A model generated the notes under the pieces. The model worked only from the letters and a program-made list of their open reading frames with translations. It searched no databases and was not told where the DNA came from. This document shows, one piece after another, positions 11,806 through 22,811 of a stretch of DNA of 64,000 nt (position 1 is its first letter; every line of letters starts with the position of its first letter). The stretch spans positions 20,862,501 to 20,926,500 of the forward strand of contig NC_084761.1 of NCBI RefSeq assembly GCF_028858725.1, written 5' to 3'. The translations under genes were made by a program, and so were the position numbers. The DNA is from Colius striatus. Lineage: Eukaryota; Chordata; Aves; Coliiformes; Coliidae.

Positions 11806-11903
11806 CTTTGTTCAAGCTGTTTGATGGTGGCAGCCATCTGATTTGTTTTTTCTTCCAAACGGCTGTTTAATTCACTCTTCTGTTTCACTCCCATGTCTGA
11901 ACT
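11806..11903 (-). CDS. RUFY3: RUFY3 exon: coiled coil and branch point for the two C-termini
   Basis: Covers residues 413-444 plus two bases, reading SSDMGVKQKSELNSRLEEKT then NQMAATIKQLEQ. It is 98 nt, phase 0 in, 2 out (AG|). The donor GTAAAA is followed by two competing acceptors that both fit this phase: the terminal exon at 10710 (giving Ser) or the long-form exon at 8376 (giving Arg). The choice of 3' end is therefore made here. Confidence 0.96.
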
Positions 11904-12258
11904 CTGGAAAAAGTAAGTGGTTTAGGTAAGTAGCAGTGAAACCAAAATAAGCCATGAAAAACCCTGCAGCTGAAACAAAAGGGACAGAAGCTCTTCAGAG
12001 GCAGGAGATGACTCTCCAGAAGCAAATGCCAGGTCAATATTGCAAGGACAGACATCTTGCCATTCAGGTCAGCCTACATCTGGACCACAAATAGAGCAAC
12101 ATCATAACCAGTAAAGTTTCCTGTGTAATACATATTAATGCTGCACCTGCTGCACAGCCTGTAACCCTTGCCCACCTTTTAAATAGATATGGGAAAAAAG
12201 AGCAAGAGCTATCCCTTTTACCTGGAATTCACTGCACGTTATTTAATCATTTCCCTAC

Positions 12259-12426
12259 CTGCAGCTTGAAAGACAGTTCATGTTTTAGGGCCCTGAGATC
12301 ATCCAGCTGCTGTCTGAGTGCCACCAGTGCATCTTGCTTCTCACAAACATCTTTCTCCAGCATCTTCATAGCTAGCTCCATCTCCTGTCGCATCCCAATC
12401 TGCACCTCCAGCTCTTTCTCCACATC
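12259..12426 (-). CDS. RUFY3: RUFY3 exon: coiled coil
   Basis: Covers residues 357-412. It reads [20 protein letters not shown] then [20 protein letters not shown] and [16 protein letters not shown], almost unchanged among vertebrates. It is 168 nt, phase 0 to 0, with acceptor TTGCAG and donor GTAGGG. Confidence 0.97.
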
Positions 12427-12699
12427 CTGCAACACAAGGACCAGTCAGCACTACCAGCCAGCTTTCCTCACCATCCATCCATCAGATAAAAACCACTTTC
12501 AGAAGGAGATCTCAAGATGATCAATAGAACCACAAAATTAACATAACTTGTGACAAGACTGTCTCAGAACAAGCTGAAGCAGGCAGGAAAGGATCAAAGA
12601 AAATCCCTTGGCCAAACATTTTGCAAAGTGATTGTCTGACACAGAGTTATTACACGAGAAAGCTATTTGTAGTGAGCTCCAAGTTCATATAGCCCTTAC

Positions 12700-12780
12700 C
12701 AGCCGCAGCTGAGTCTCCTCCTTTAACTGTTTTCGTGCCTCAGTCAGTGCTTGTCCATCAGCAGTTCTGTCTTTAGTGAC
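12700..12780 (-). CDS. RUFY3: RUFY3 exon: coiled coil
   Basis: Covers residues 330-356, reading VTKDRTADGQALTEARKQLK then EETQLRL. It is 81 nt, phase 0 to 0. The acceptor is AACGTAG and the donor GTAAGG. It differs from the human sequence I recall at the first residues (GPKQDRTAEGQALSEARKHL) but aligns throughout. Confidence 0.95.
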
Positions 12781-13507
12781 CTACGTTAAGGAAGACACTC
12801 AATAACTCTCACATTTGCTGATGATTTGCTTTCCCCGCCGCTTCCACAACAAATTCTGCAACTACCAGAACTCAGAGCTGTGTTCAGTTAACGCAGCATG
12901 CAGCTTCTGTGTGGAATGACTCTAGTTCCCTGCTTCCCCAAGTGCACAGGGCACTCTAACAGACATGAATTAAATGGGGAGGCTGTCTGTGTTCAGACCT
13001 TTCACAACATACTAAGTATGCTTGCAAAACCTCAGGAAAAGATCTTAAGTTTTTTAAAACTAAAACCAGCTTCTGCCACAGTTACAAGCACGTTCAATAA
13101 ATCAGCAAAAAATATTACAGATCCTGCCCCTCAAGTTCCAAAACCAGCAGCATTTCAGGCTAAAAACCAGACTTCCTACGTCCAAGTTTTTCTGCTGCCC
13201 CCTCAGTAAGTGAGTGATCTTTCCTCCTGTCCCCTCCCCCTGCCCAGCACGGCAGGAACACACTGTGTTAGCTCTGGGCTCTGCACATGCTCACAGCCCC
13301 ATCAGCTCTGGCCAGGCAGGATTTACTGTGGCCAGGGTCCATCTGTTCCCTCTGCCGACAACCTACCTGCAGTCACTCTCCTGTACTGCAGTTTCTGTGT
13401 GAGAGACATCAGGAAATAGTGTCTCTTCCAAACACCAACTTCTTGGTTGAACTTGGGCTGGGATTGCCCAAAAGACTCGGTAATCACTCACACACCCCCA
13501 CACCAAC

Positions 13508-13600
13508 CTTACGATTGGACTCTAAGATGTAAGAACTTTCTTCTTTAACCCGTTCCATCTCTTCTTGCAGTGTAATAATCCTGTTGTTTGCAACTGCAAG
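13508..13600 (-). CDS. RUFY3: RUFY3 exon: coiled coil
   Basis: Covers residues 299-329, reading LAVANNRIITLQEEMERVKE then ESSYILESNRK. It is 93 nt, phase 0 to 0, so it could be skipped in frame. The acceptor is TTCACAG and the donor GTTGGTG, weaker than its neighbours. The tryptic-rich SYILESNRK end matches human RUFY3. Confidence 0.95.
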
Positions 13601-15634
13601 CTGTGAACAAAGCAGAACAACACTAACAGATCAGAAACATACTAATTTTGGGGTTTTTTTCTCTCCAGACACATTTTCTGTTCTCATTTTATACACTCAA
13701 AGTGAGAAGAGAAATATCTGGTGTGGCAAAAGACAACTCAAGCCCTACCATGGAGAAAGATTATCTGAAAAAGCATCATTCATGACAGTGTGATGGATTT
13801 TCAGTATCGACTAAAACTGAGACTTCCCAGTCTATTTGGTTTCCTGACTTTCAATAAAGTTATTGACTTGTTCAGGTCTCTACCTGCTGAACTCAGCGTA
13901 CTCATGACTAGCACAACTCAACAGAAATCCTCACTCATTTCCTCTTCCCTTGCCAAAGATAACAACAAAGACAAATGTGAGCATATGGCAGCTAAGTTTT
14001 GTTCACTTCTAGGATCTGAAATATGTTATCTGAGAGGAAATACTTGTATGGGTTTGGTAAAGCTTCAGTAGTTTGGGAACACTGTGAAGTAGAGTATCTG
14101 AGATGTAAGATGTTCAAGCATTTGGGCAGGAGAAGTGTGAGGACAACCCCATCCAGGGAGAAAGATCTGGCTGGAAATGAAGGATCAGTAGCACACACAA
14201 CCTTTGCAAGACAAGGTATCTGCCTCCAAGGAACTCACAGCGAAGACATCACTGCAGACTAGCAGATTACTTGGAGTGTGTGGTCAAAGGTCAAAATACC
14301 TTCAGAAAACTACTCTGGCTTTGTAGATCGTAACTTACATAAGCCTTGCACACAAGAAAAGCTCAGTGACATTCCAAGAGATCAGCGATGTTATGATGTG
14401 ACAACCCCAAACAGAAATTCCCCTCATAAAAGTGAGTGTCTTGGGTACAGCTCAAACCAAACACACAAATTGATGTGACATGTGACGCAGTTCATTACAC
14501 CCTGCAAAGAGCCCTGGTCAGCAAAGCATGTTCCAGTGTCACTGAAATTCTCTTGGAACAGCATGCAGATTTCACTAATATGCAGGCAAGTAAACGACGA
14601 AGAATGCAAAAATACTTCAGTCAGTGTTGCAATGAATCTCGTGGGTACCATGCATTAAGGGGCACAGCACTCATACTCTGTAAGCACTGAATCAACAGCC
14701 ACTTCTTATGGTGACACTGAGAAAAGCAGCCTCTACTGGAGACCACCCTTGGTGAAATTAAAAAATATTGTAAAAAACATTTCTTACTCCTTAATTGCAA
14801 CAGTGGACACGCTCATTTCTATTGCTAAAGCTTCTCACCGTTTGGAGCACATTCTTTAGAGGCAATGTTCAATAAGTAGACACACAGATCTCTTCTAACA
14901 GGTGTGAACAAGCAGAAATTCATTTCTGTTTCCTGTTTACACTACAAGAGCACAGAGACAGCCCAGCCAACACCATTCTGCTGAGCTAAGTGACACGCAG
15001 ACAGGAGTACTGTAAAATTGACGTGATGAGACCTCTTAGTATCCATTTTCAGGGAGCTGACCCCAAAAGATTTTATTATGCCATTATTTATGAACTGTAA
15101 GACCAATTTTAAAACACCAAGTATACCTATGACCCATTTTTCATGCTCAGACTGAACATTTGATCGATAATGGTAGCTTTTCCTTTATTTCTTGCAAATT
15201 GTGACAGCCTAGGGAAAAAGTTATTGGAACATTTCAATTACCACCTTTACACTGAGGTAAACTTCTGCACCTGTCAAAATAAACCATCACTTTAAAATTC
15301 CTTTTCATGTCTGGACACCTCATGGCCCACATCAGCTGTATGGCTTTCTAAACCACACCTGCTGTACAGTTTATTCCAAGACATTTCCCAAAAATCAGAA
15401 AGCATTTGAAGACTTCAGAGGGATCACATGTTTTCAGCAGCTTTTGGGTTTTAACGTGAACGCTCGGTTAGTTTTTCACCTCACACTTAGTAGCAACAGC
15501 CTGTGTGATTCCTTGGCAGGTCAGTTATTCACTCATCATTACATCCACCAGAAATCTGACAATAACTCCTCCCTTGCCTTTTAATCCTGGATTCCAAGAG
15601 GCCAAAACATTGGGATATTTTCTACTACACTTAC

Positions 15635-15704
15635 CTCTTCGGTCAGCTTGGTGTTGGATTTTTCTAAGGCATCCACCTTGGCTTGCAGGTTGTTTACTGT
15701 AGCA
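15635..15704 (-). CDS. RUFY3: RUFY3 exon: coiled coil
   Basis: Covers residues 275-298, reading SATVNNLQAKVDALEKSNTK then LTEE. It is 70 nt, with acceptor TTTCAACAG, donor GTAAGT, and phase 2 in, 0 out. The heptad spacing is typical of the RUFY coiled coil. The preceding intron is only about 100 bp. Confidence 0.95.
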
Positions 15705-15806
15705 CTGTTGAAATGAAAAACACCTTGCAGTAACTACTTCTTTTTTAAAATCCTGGTTTCTATTTTGCTATGCTAAATACTAAAGAATACATAAATCACG
15801 TCTTAC

Positions 15807-15872
15807 CTTAAATGTCTGTTGAGTTCTTCTACATAGTTTTTCTGGTCCAAAATAGCAGTTATCTGACCATCT
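15807..15872 (-). CDS. RUFY3: RUFY3 exon: start of coiled coil
   Basis: Covers residues 253-274 plus two bases, reading GDGQITAILDQKNYVEELNR then HL. It is 66 nt, with acceptor TTTTCCAG, donor GTAAGA, and phase 2 in, 2 out. Two AG acceptors lie two bases apart (15873-15874 and 15871-15872); only the upstream one keeps frame. Confidence 0.95.
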
Positions 15873-16947
15873 CTGGAAAAAAGAAATATCATTCAGCTCA
15901 ACTATTTGGATTCAAAGACCTAAGAAGCAGAGTTGAAGGTGTAAGAGGAGCCATGGTGATACAGCCTGCCTATCCAGGTGGCACCAGGACCCTGGGTCTC
16001 AACGTGCCCTCGTGATGCCCAAGGAACGCAAAGTCAAGTTCCTCCGTGTCTTCATCATCAGGCACCGTCTCACAAGCTGCAACTGGTCATTCACTTGGAT
16101 GACATTCAGGCATTTTGACACAGAAAAAACGGAATGACTAAGGCAGACAAGATTTTAAAGACTACAGCAGCATTTCAGAGAAAGAGAAATGGCTTTGCAC
16201 ATTTATATTGGACAAGAGTCATCTTGGCAAAATCTGCTCAAGGCAAGCTGCCAACAAATGCATGTTTTGCAGGCGTTTCCAGCAGCAAGTCCTACCTAAA
16301 GGAAAGGCTGTTCTAAACATAATACTGCACATAAAACAAATGCAATCAAAACACTCGATCCTGAGGCTTAATTATGAAATATATACCTGAATTCCAACTA
16401 GCAAGGCTTCCTTAGCAGGAAGAAGTCCTCTTGAAGAGCCTCAGCGAACCGTAACACCTGATCCCTGTGTCACCGTGCCCACACTGTGTTTTTCAACTGC
16501 TTGCTCTGACTGTTGCACAGCTCCATTTGTGTATGCTGGCATTAGTTCTTCAGGTTATTACTACAGTTAGGATCTTTTCCAATTTGAGCTTATTTTTTTC
16601 TAAGGAGGTTTTAGTGCCAGAAAACCAGTACGATCCTGATAGTTATACACCTGGTGAAAAGGCTTTAAAGAATGGCAGACCTAACTCAGCAGAGGGTCAC
16701 TTGTAAAATACTTTTATCTTCAGTTTGCCAGTTAAGGAAGAGCACTCAGAATTTCTGGGAGATTTTCCTTTCTGCCCTCTCTCAAAAATGTTAGTATCTT
16801 ATCTATATATAGTGGTTTACCATAGAAGAGCAATTCAGTCTAAGAAGCTTTTAAATTAAAAACATAACAACTTGCAGGGCAATCCAGAACAGCTGAATAC
16901 AAGTTACCAGGACTTTTAAGAAGCAGGTCGGTTGTGCCTGTACCTAC

Positions 16948-17009
16948 CCTTCACTGCCTTTTGTGCTGTTCCCATCTTTCAAATACATTGAGAAGTCAAT
17001 AACTCCAAC
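16948..17009 (-). CDS. RUFY3: RUFY3 exon: linker after RUN domain
   Basis: Covers residues 233-252 plus two bases, reading VGVIDFSMYLKDGNSTKGSE. It is 62 nt, with acceptor TTTTCTAG, donor GTAGGT, and phase 0 in, 2 out. It links the RUN domain to the coiled coil and ends in a Ser/Gly-rich stretch. Confidence 0.95.
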
Positions 17010-17689
17010 CTAGAAAAGAAAACGTTGCATTTTACATTAAATTACAATACTTTTCTAAGACTAAATACTGCCTGTAGCTGTGGAAGTTTGGAGTCACCCA
17101 GTCAAAACACCGGTACATGCTGTATTATATCAAGGACTATCAGTCATCTATCCAAAATTAATGCAAACAGGGTATATTTCAAGCAAAAAATATACCAGGA
17201 AAAGCACCCAAGTTAGCAAGCAAGTCTTAGGACATAAGGACAAAACATTACCATCAGCTGTCTCTCTACATACTGCTTATGCAAGCGGGAACGTAAGTGC
17301 ATACAAGCTCATCCTCTTTTAACAGCTACAGTGATCTCGTCACACAGTATGAGCACATTAACAGTTCTGTCCATTTCTCTCCCCATTTTGAGTAAATTCT
17401 TCCCCGTTTTTGTCTCCTTTTTCATTTACTGTAATTCACTCCATCGTGCCCTTCATGCAGAGCACAGCAAGGTGTAAGAGCAAAGAGAAAATCAAACCCC
17501 TGAGTCCCTTATCTGAGCACCATCATCTAACCAAAGACCACAATCATATTATATTAGCCTTCTATTATGTCTTGTAACAAACTTGTATCTCAGTTGATCA
17601 AAGTTTTCTACAATGAAAAGTTCTTCCAATTCAAAAAAAAACCACCCAAAAAACCCAAACAACCAAACCATTAACTGAATACCCAATAC

Positions 17690-17813
17690 CTGTGAGTCCA
17701 GGTCTTCCCCTTTCATGCAGAAGTTTGCATCGATGACGTTCAAGCCTACGAGGAGGCCAGCAATGATGGCGCCTTCTTCCTCCATCATCAGTGCATTAGG
17801 CTCATAAAACTCG
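17690..17813 (-). CDS. RUFY3: RUFY3 exon: end of RUN domain
   Basis: Covers residues 191-232. It reads [20 protein letters not shown] then [20 protein letters not shown] and SQ, essentially invariant in vertebrates. The acceptor is CCTGCAG and the donor GTATTG; the phase is 2 in, 0 out. It completes the RUN fold. Confidence 0.97.
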
Positions 17814-18261
17814 CTGCAGGATGCATGGCAAGAGAAGACAAGAGTTGCATCTTTAAAAGCCAGTTAAAGTTATGCCAGCTAGCATGGGATCCCTGCTGTT
17901 TTATATGACAACATAACACAAGCTCAGTCTTAAACACCCAGGCAGCGGCACACAGTCCACACACAACTGTACCCTTATGTACTATCGCTGTGACTGAATA
18001 AATCTCAGCACAGTAAGTCTTCAGAGCTAGTAATGAGGAGATCAGGTCCCTGACTAGTGAAAGGTGATGGAAAGCAGGGACAATTCTTGAGTATTGCTAT
18101 GGCACACTAGAGATTTAAGAGTGGGGCATAATATTTGAGTTTAAGTAGCATGCTTCTACTACTCTATTGTACGCTGTTAGTTACACAAGTCACCACCACT
18201 TTCTATAATGAGCATTACCAATTTTTCCCTTCTAACTTCAAGTCAGTTTTGTGTTTATAGA

Positions 18262-19210
18262 AGCCCAGAATGGGGAGGGTTGGTATGGACCTCCACACAT
18301 CACCCAGTCCAATCCCCCACTAAAGCAGATTCACCTAGAGCAGGCTGCACAGGAACACATCCAGGTGGGTTTTGAAATCTCCAGAGAAGGTGACTCCACA
18401 ACCTCTCTGGGCAGCCTGTGCCAGGGCTCCCTCATCCTCACAGTAAAGAAGTTTCTCCTCATGTCTGTCATCCCTTGTCCTGTCACTGGCCACCACAGGA
18501 AAAAAGATTGCCCCCCCTATTCTCAACACCCACCCTTTAGGTATTTAAAAGTGTTGATGAGGTCCCTTCTCAGCCTTTTCTTCTCCAGGCTAAACAGCCT
18601 CAGGCCTCATAACCTTTCCTCCTAAGAGAAACACTCTCTTGAGCTGGGGAACCCAGAACTGGACACAGGACTCCAGATGAGGCCTCATCAGGGCAGAGAA
18701 GAGGGGGAGAAGAACCTCCTTTGACCTGCTGGACACACTCTTCTTGATGCATCCCAGGATGCCATTGGCCTTCATGGCCATAAGGGCACATTGCTAGCTC
18801 ATGTTTACTTTGCTGCCCACCAGAACTCCCAGGTCTCTCTCCACAGAGCTGCTCTCCAGCATATCATCTCCAGAAGATCATCCCCAGATCATCACTGGTA
18901 CGTGGAGCTGTTGCTCTCCAGATGCAGGACTCTCCTAAAGTTCAAGGTAACAATCCTGCTTGCTGCCCTTCTTTTACACAAGATCCTGAACTCTATCATC
19001 TCATGGTCACTGCATCCAAGGCTGCTCTCACTCTCACATCTCCAACTTCATTCATACAGGGTCCAACAGCACATCCCTCTTCATTGGCTTCCCAACCACC
19101 TGTGGTAGGAAGTTGTCATCAATGCACTGAAGGAACCTCCTAGACTGTGTGTGCTCAGCTGTGTGACCCTGCCAGCAAACAGGGTGGCTGAAGCCCCCTC
19201 AGATGAAGCT
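18262..19210 (-). mobile_element. CR1 LINE fragment, longer copy
   Basis: The 3' end is at 18262, with GGAGGGTTGGTATGGACCTC and CAGCCTGTGCCAGGGCTCCC. It extends through reverse-transcriptase-domain remnants to further ORF2-like sequence near 19210. The frame is broken in several places. It lies in the intron between exons 17690-17813 and 19307-19408, so the RUN exon at 19307 is only about 100 bp away. Confidence 0.85.
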
Positions 19211-19306
19211 CTCAGTTTCACAAAGATTATCACTCAAAGAAAACCCCAAACCACACACATACTTTACCATTGGTAAACCTAATCTGAGAGCAAGCACAGG
19301 GCTCAC

Positions 19307-19408
19307 CTGAGAAGATCCTTTCTGTTAATCAAGGCTTTCATGTATTCTGAAAGTTTCTTCTGCATTAGAGCCAGGCGAAGCCAAGCTCTTCCTCTACCCA
19401 CAGGTGTC
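19307..19408 (-). CDS. RUFY3: RUFY3 exon: RUN domain
   Basis: Covers residues 157-190. It reads [20 protein letters not shown] then [13 protein letters not shown]. The [14 protein letters not shown] block is a hallmark of the RUFY RUN domain. It is 102 nt, with acceptor CTCTGCAG, donor GTGAGC, and phase 2 in, 2 out. Compared with the human sequence I recall (INKKELL), the end differs by conservative changes. Confidence 0.97.
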
Positions 19409-21176
19409 CTGCAGAGGCCAGAAACAAAACAGTTAACAGACATGCTGCAACTCACAGCAGCTCTAACAATGTCATTCTATCTGATGTTTCTGCATTTCAA
19501 AGCAGACACAGGCAAAAAGGGACAAATACAAGAGATTTAATTGCAAAAAGCTACAGACAAGTTTATCTCAGCAATCACTATTATGTATTCTCTCATCACT
19601 AATTATGTATTTGTTGTTACACAAAAAATATTTCCCTGACTTTACCCCCACCAAATGCTACTACACAGATAGAGATCAGCAGTTTCAATACATCCCCTTC
19701 CAATTCAAAATCAGTTTTGCATAAGGCAAAGTCAGAAGAACACATGTATACTTCAGTTCAGCAGAGATGCCCAAGTGCTGCTCCTTCAGGTAGGTTTCAG
19801 TTGGGTAAGAACCACCAAAGACAACTGAAAACACAAATTGACAACTGTTCCCTTCAACTATTTTGTGCATTAACACACTGACAGGACGCAATGGGCTATA
19901 GTCACGGTCCTTCCCCCTCTGTTTCTCCTGGCAATCTGAGGCACGCAGCTTTAAAAATACAGTAACTGCTATGCTGCATCACAGCTCTGGCTCATCCACC
20001 CTGGCATGCTGGCCAGGAGCCAGTACCAGCTGCTCCAAAGGAAGGTGTACATCCCCCACATCAAGCAGTATTCCAATTAGAAGGAAATTTCTTGGCCATC
20101 TCCAACAGTCAGTCAGCTCTCTTATACCAAATATCATTGCAGGACGCTTCATTTTCTACCCTTAACTGGTATAAGCAGTGACTGCCCATGCAAGTCATCT
20201 TCATTAGTCCCCATTCTTGACCTCCTTAATATACAACATTTCCTAAGGGTTAGTATGAATGGAAACTTCAGAAATTTATTTGCAATCTGTTGATTAAGAA
20301 TAAGGCTCTTTTTGTTGGGGTTTTTTTTCCCCAATTTGTTTAATGTTTGAATCTTCTTTTACAAGAAGTAAAGGTTACAGGAGCTCTGGCACAACACTCC
20401 TGGCACTCCACACTGGTCCCATAAGCTGGTCCAGGAGTCCTGCACAGATCTCCATATGTACATCATTGATCATCAACCCAAAAGAAACTGTTATTGAATC
20501 TATTCATCTCTTCTTTCAGCAAAGAAGATTTCATCCTTAGCCTTGCTGTTCATACCAAAGCTTCCTTACACCTTTTTTTCTGTTTTTCAGGCTGAAAGCT
20601 TCTTCCAGTTTCTTTTTAGCACGGACTAAGCAACCCTGATTGTGATGCTTAAAATGACTATGAATTTTTTCAAAAGCAATATATACTTTGTGTGGTTTTT
20701 TCTCCCCTCTGACTTAAAGCTAGTGTCTTCTCCAACTTCATGACTGACCTTCCCTTTTACAGAAACTTTACAAATTTACCTGAATTTATTTAAAAGAAAA
20801 ATAATCTCAGTAAGTCTCAAAACTATTTAACCCGTCATCACCTTGCTTCCAACTCCCTTCCCCTTCAGTTTGACTTCAGAAACAGAGTCAGTAAAAAAGG
20901 TTCTTTCCAATCCTTAGATACATGGTCACTTGTTTAGTGCTAGCAATAAATGCAGGTTGTCTGTAAGACACAGTGCACGTAATACAGAAAGAATATAACC
21001 TATCCTCTCCTCCTGCAGATCCTTGATTAAGGATAAAAGAGTAATGATCCGTTTTTATCGGCAGAAAGTGTCAGATGCATTTCTGAAGGTTACGTTTGCC
21101 CTTCCTCCTCCTCTTCGGGATTCTTCTTACAATAAGAAACATATTATGTATCTGTGCAGTAAAAGACTGTACTTAC

Positions 21177-21294
21177 TTCAGGCCTGGAAGATCCTTAACA
21201 CTTGCTGTAATCTCTGCAGCCTCAGGAACAAGTTTTTCTACTAGCTCTAGAGGTCCCCAAAAGGACTTATTTTGCCCAAGAAAAGTCTTTTTGG
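21177..21294 (-). CDS. RUFY3: RUFY3 exon: RUN domain
   Basis: Covers residues 118-156. It reads [20 protein letters not shown] then [19 protein letters not shown], the RUN signature of RUFY proteins with the conserved FWGPLE box. The acceptor is TTTTCTAG and the donor GTAAGT; the phase is 1 in, 2 out. Confidence 0.97.
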
Positions 21295-22637
21295 CTAGAA
21301 AAGAAGAAGATATGAAATGAGCCCATTACATCCATGCTGACTGAACATAATTCTCAAATGGAAGCAGAAGTCAATGAATGGTAGACAAAACCTGCCAGAG
21401 AGATTATTCTGTGACTGCAGCTAGGCAAGACCAAAAGATGACTTTTTATGCCCAAGCATAGCAACTACTAGCGTTATTCAAATAAGACAACAAGAGCTTG
21501 ACACAGATGCCTGAAAAATATTCCATACATCCCAAATATCCCCAAATAATGTCATCCAGTGACATCCAGCAACTCAGATTCATTGCTAGAGGCCGAAGTT
21601 TCTACTAGGATGTTGCACTGTCTCTAATTTACACTCAATGTGTGCACAGTGACTCCCACTGACCAGCATATTACAAGGAAAGAACTACACTAGTTTGAAC
21701 TCACTCTTTTATTACTGCTGGGGGCTGTCCCTGTGCATCCCCTCCTCCTTCAGAAAAGCTTTCTAAGGATCCCTAGGTACTAAAGCTGGAAATCAATCTT
21801 CTCTTTTCATAGCTCTTACTGCTACTTCACAGCAGCGGTGAGAAGACTGAGAACTCCTGTTAACTTCAAACTTATGACCAGAAGTAGGGACACTGGCAAA
21901 TGGATAACGAAAGAAGCTGAAGAATATGAACACTTGGCCATTGCACAATGTCATCCTAATCACCACGTGGGGAATCACTTCTGCTGCATATAGTGCTGAA
22001 CATGACCACTAATGAAGCACTGCCAGAAACAAGTATGGCTGCTGAGAGGGCATGTAATAGCCTCTGCTTTTCATCTCAAGATAATGTCACTCAAGGGCAG
22101 CACATCAAGAAAAGTAGCCTGGTAGTTGGAAATTTTAGTTGTGACTCCACATTACATAGTTAAATGCATGCTCTGCTTGCTCTTCTAGAAAGCAGCTTAC
22201 ACGAGCTGCACAGAGCTAAAATCCTCAGTTTTGATACAACTATTGAGAAAGGACACATTGCAGTTCCTCTTCTAGCAAGGGGACCATTGCATCCCTAAAG
22301 CACGAGGAAGTGCACAAGAAAAGGGAGTCACAAGTTTGCTGAGGAGCTAATTTTATCACTGATCACTTAGTTATACTCGAGTCATCTGAGAAGCTGTGTT
22401 CAAAATGGCAAGCACCTGCACCAGCTGGGAACTCTTCACCTGCAGTGTTATACCTTCAGCAGAATTTTTTCCCTTCCTGTGGCCTGTCAAACCAACTGTG
22501 ATCAAAGCAGTGACCATGCTCAGCCTTTCTTTAGTCCACTGTAGACTACAAAACTAGATTTTTTAAAACAAGATTGCTCTTTCTTGCTCATATGGTACGA
22601 CAAACAGCCTGGGAGGGCTCCTCTCGAGCAAGGTTAC

Positions 22638-22811
22638 CTTTCAAGCCGTGTTTAAGGCAATGTTCCATCACAACAAAGAACTGCTGAAGAGGTGCATAGT
22701 CTGAGTCCAGCGTCCTGCCCAGATTAAGTGCTGATTCAATCAACCCCTTGATACTCAGTTTCGCCATGTTCATCAGGTTCATGCGTTCATTAGCCATGAG
22801 ATAATTAGGAT
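22638..22811 (-). CDS. RUFY3: RUFY3 exon: start of RUN domain
   Basis: Covers residues 60-117 of the short form. It opens with [19 protein letters not shown] and includes [20 protein letters not shown] and [16 protein letters not shown], which match vertebrate RUFY3. The acceptor is TTTTATAG and the donor GTAACC; the phase is 1 in, 1 out. This is the first common exon, so both N-termini and the cassette exon splice here. It starts the RUN domain, the alpha-helical module used by RUFY proteins for small-GTPase and related contacts. Confidence 0.97.

Noticed and set aside
18791..19143. Overlapping plus-strand frames of about 70-105 codons
   Set aside because: They lie antisense within the longer CR1 fragment at 18262-19210.
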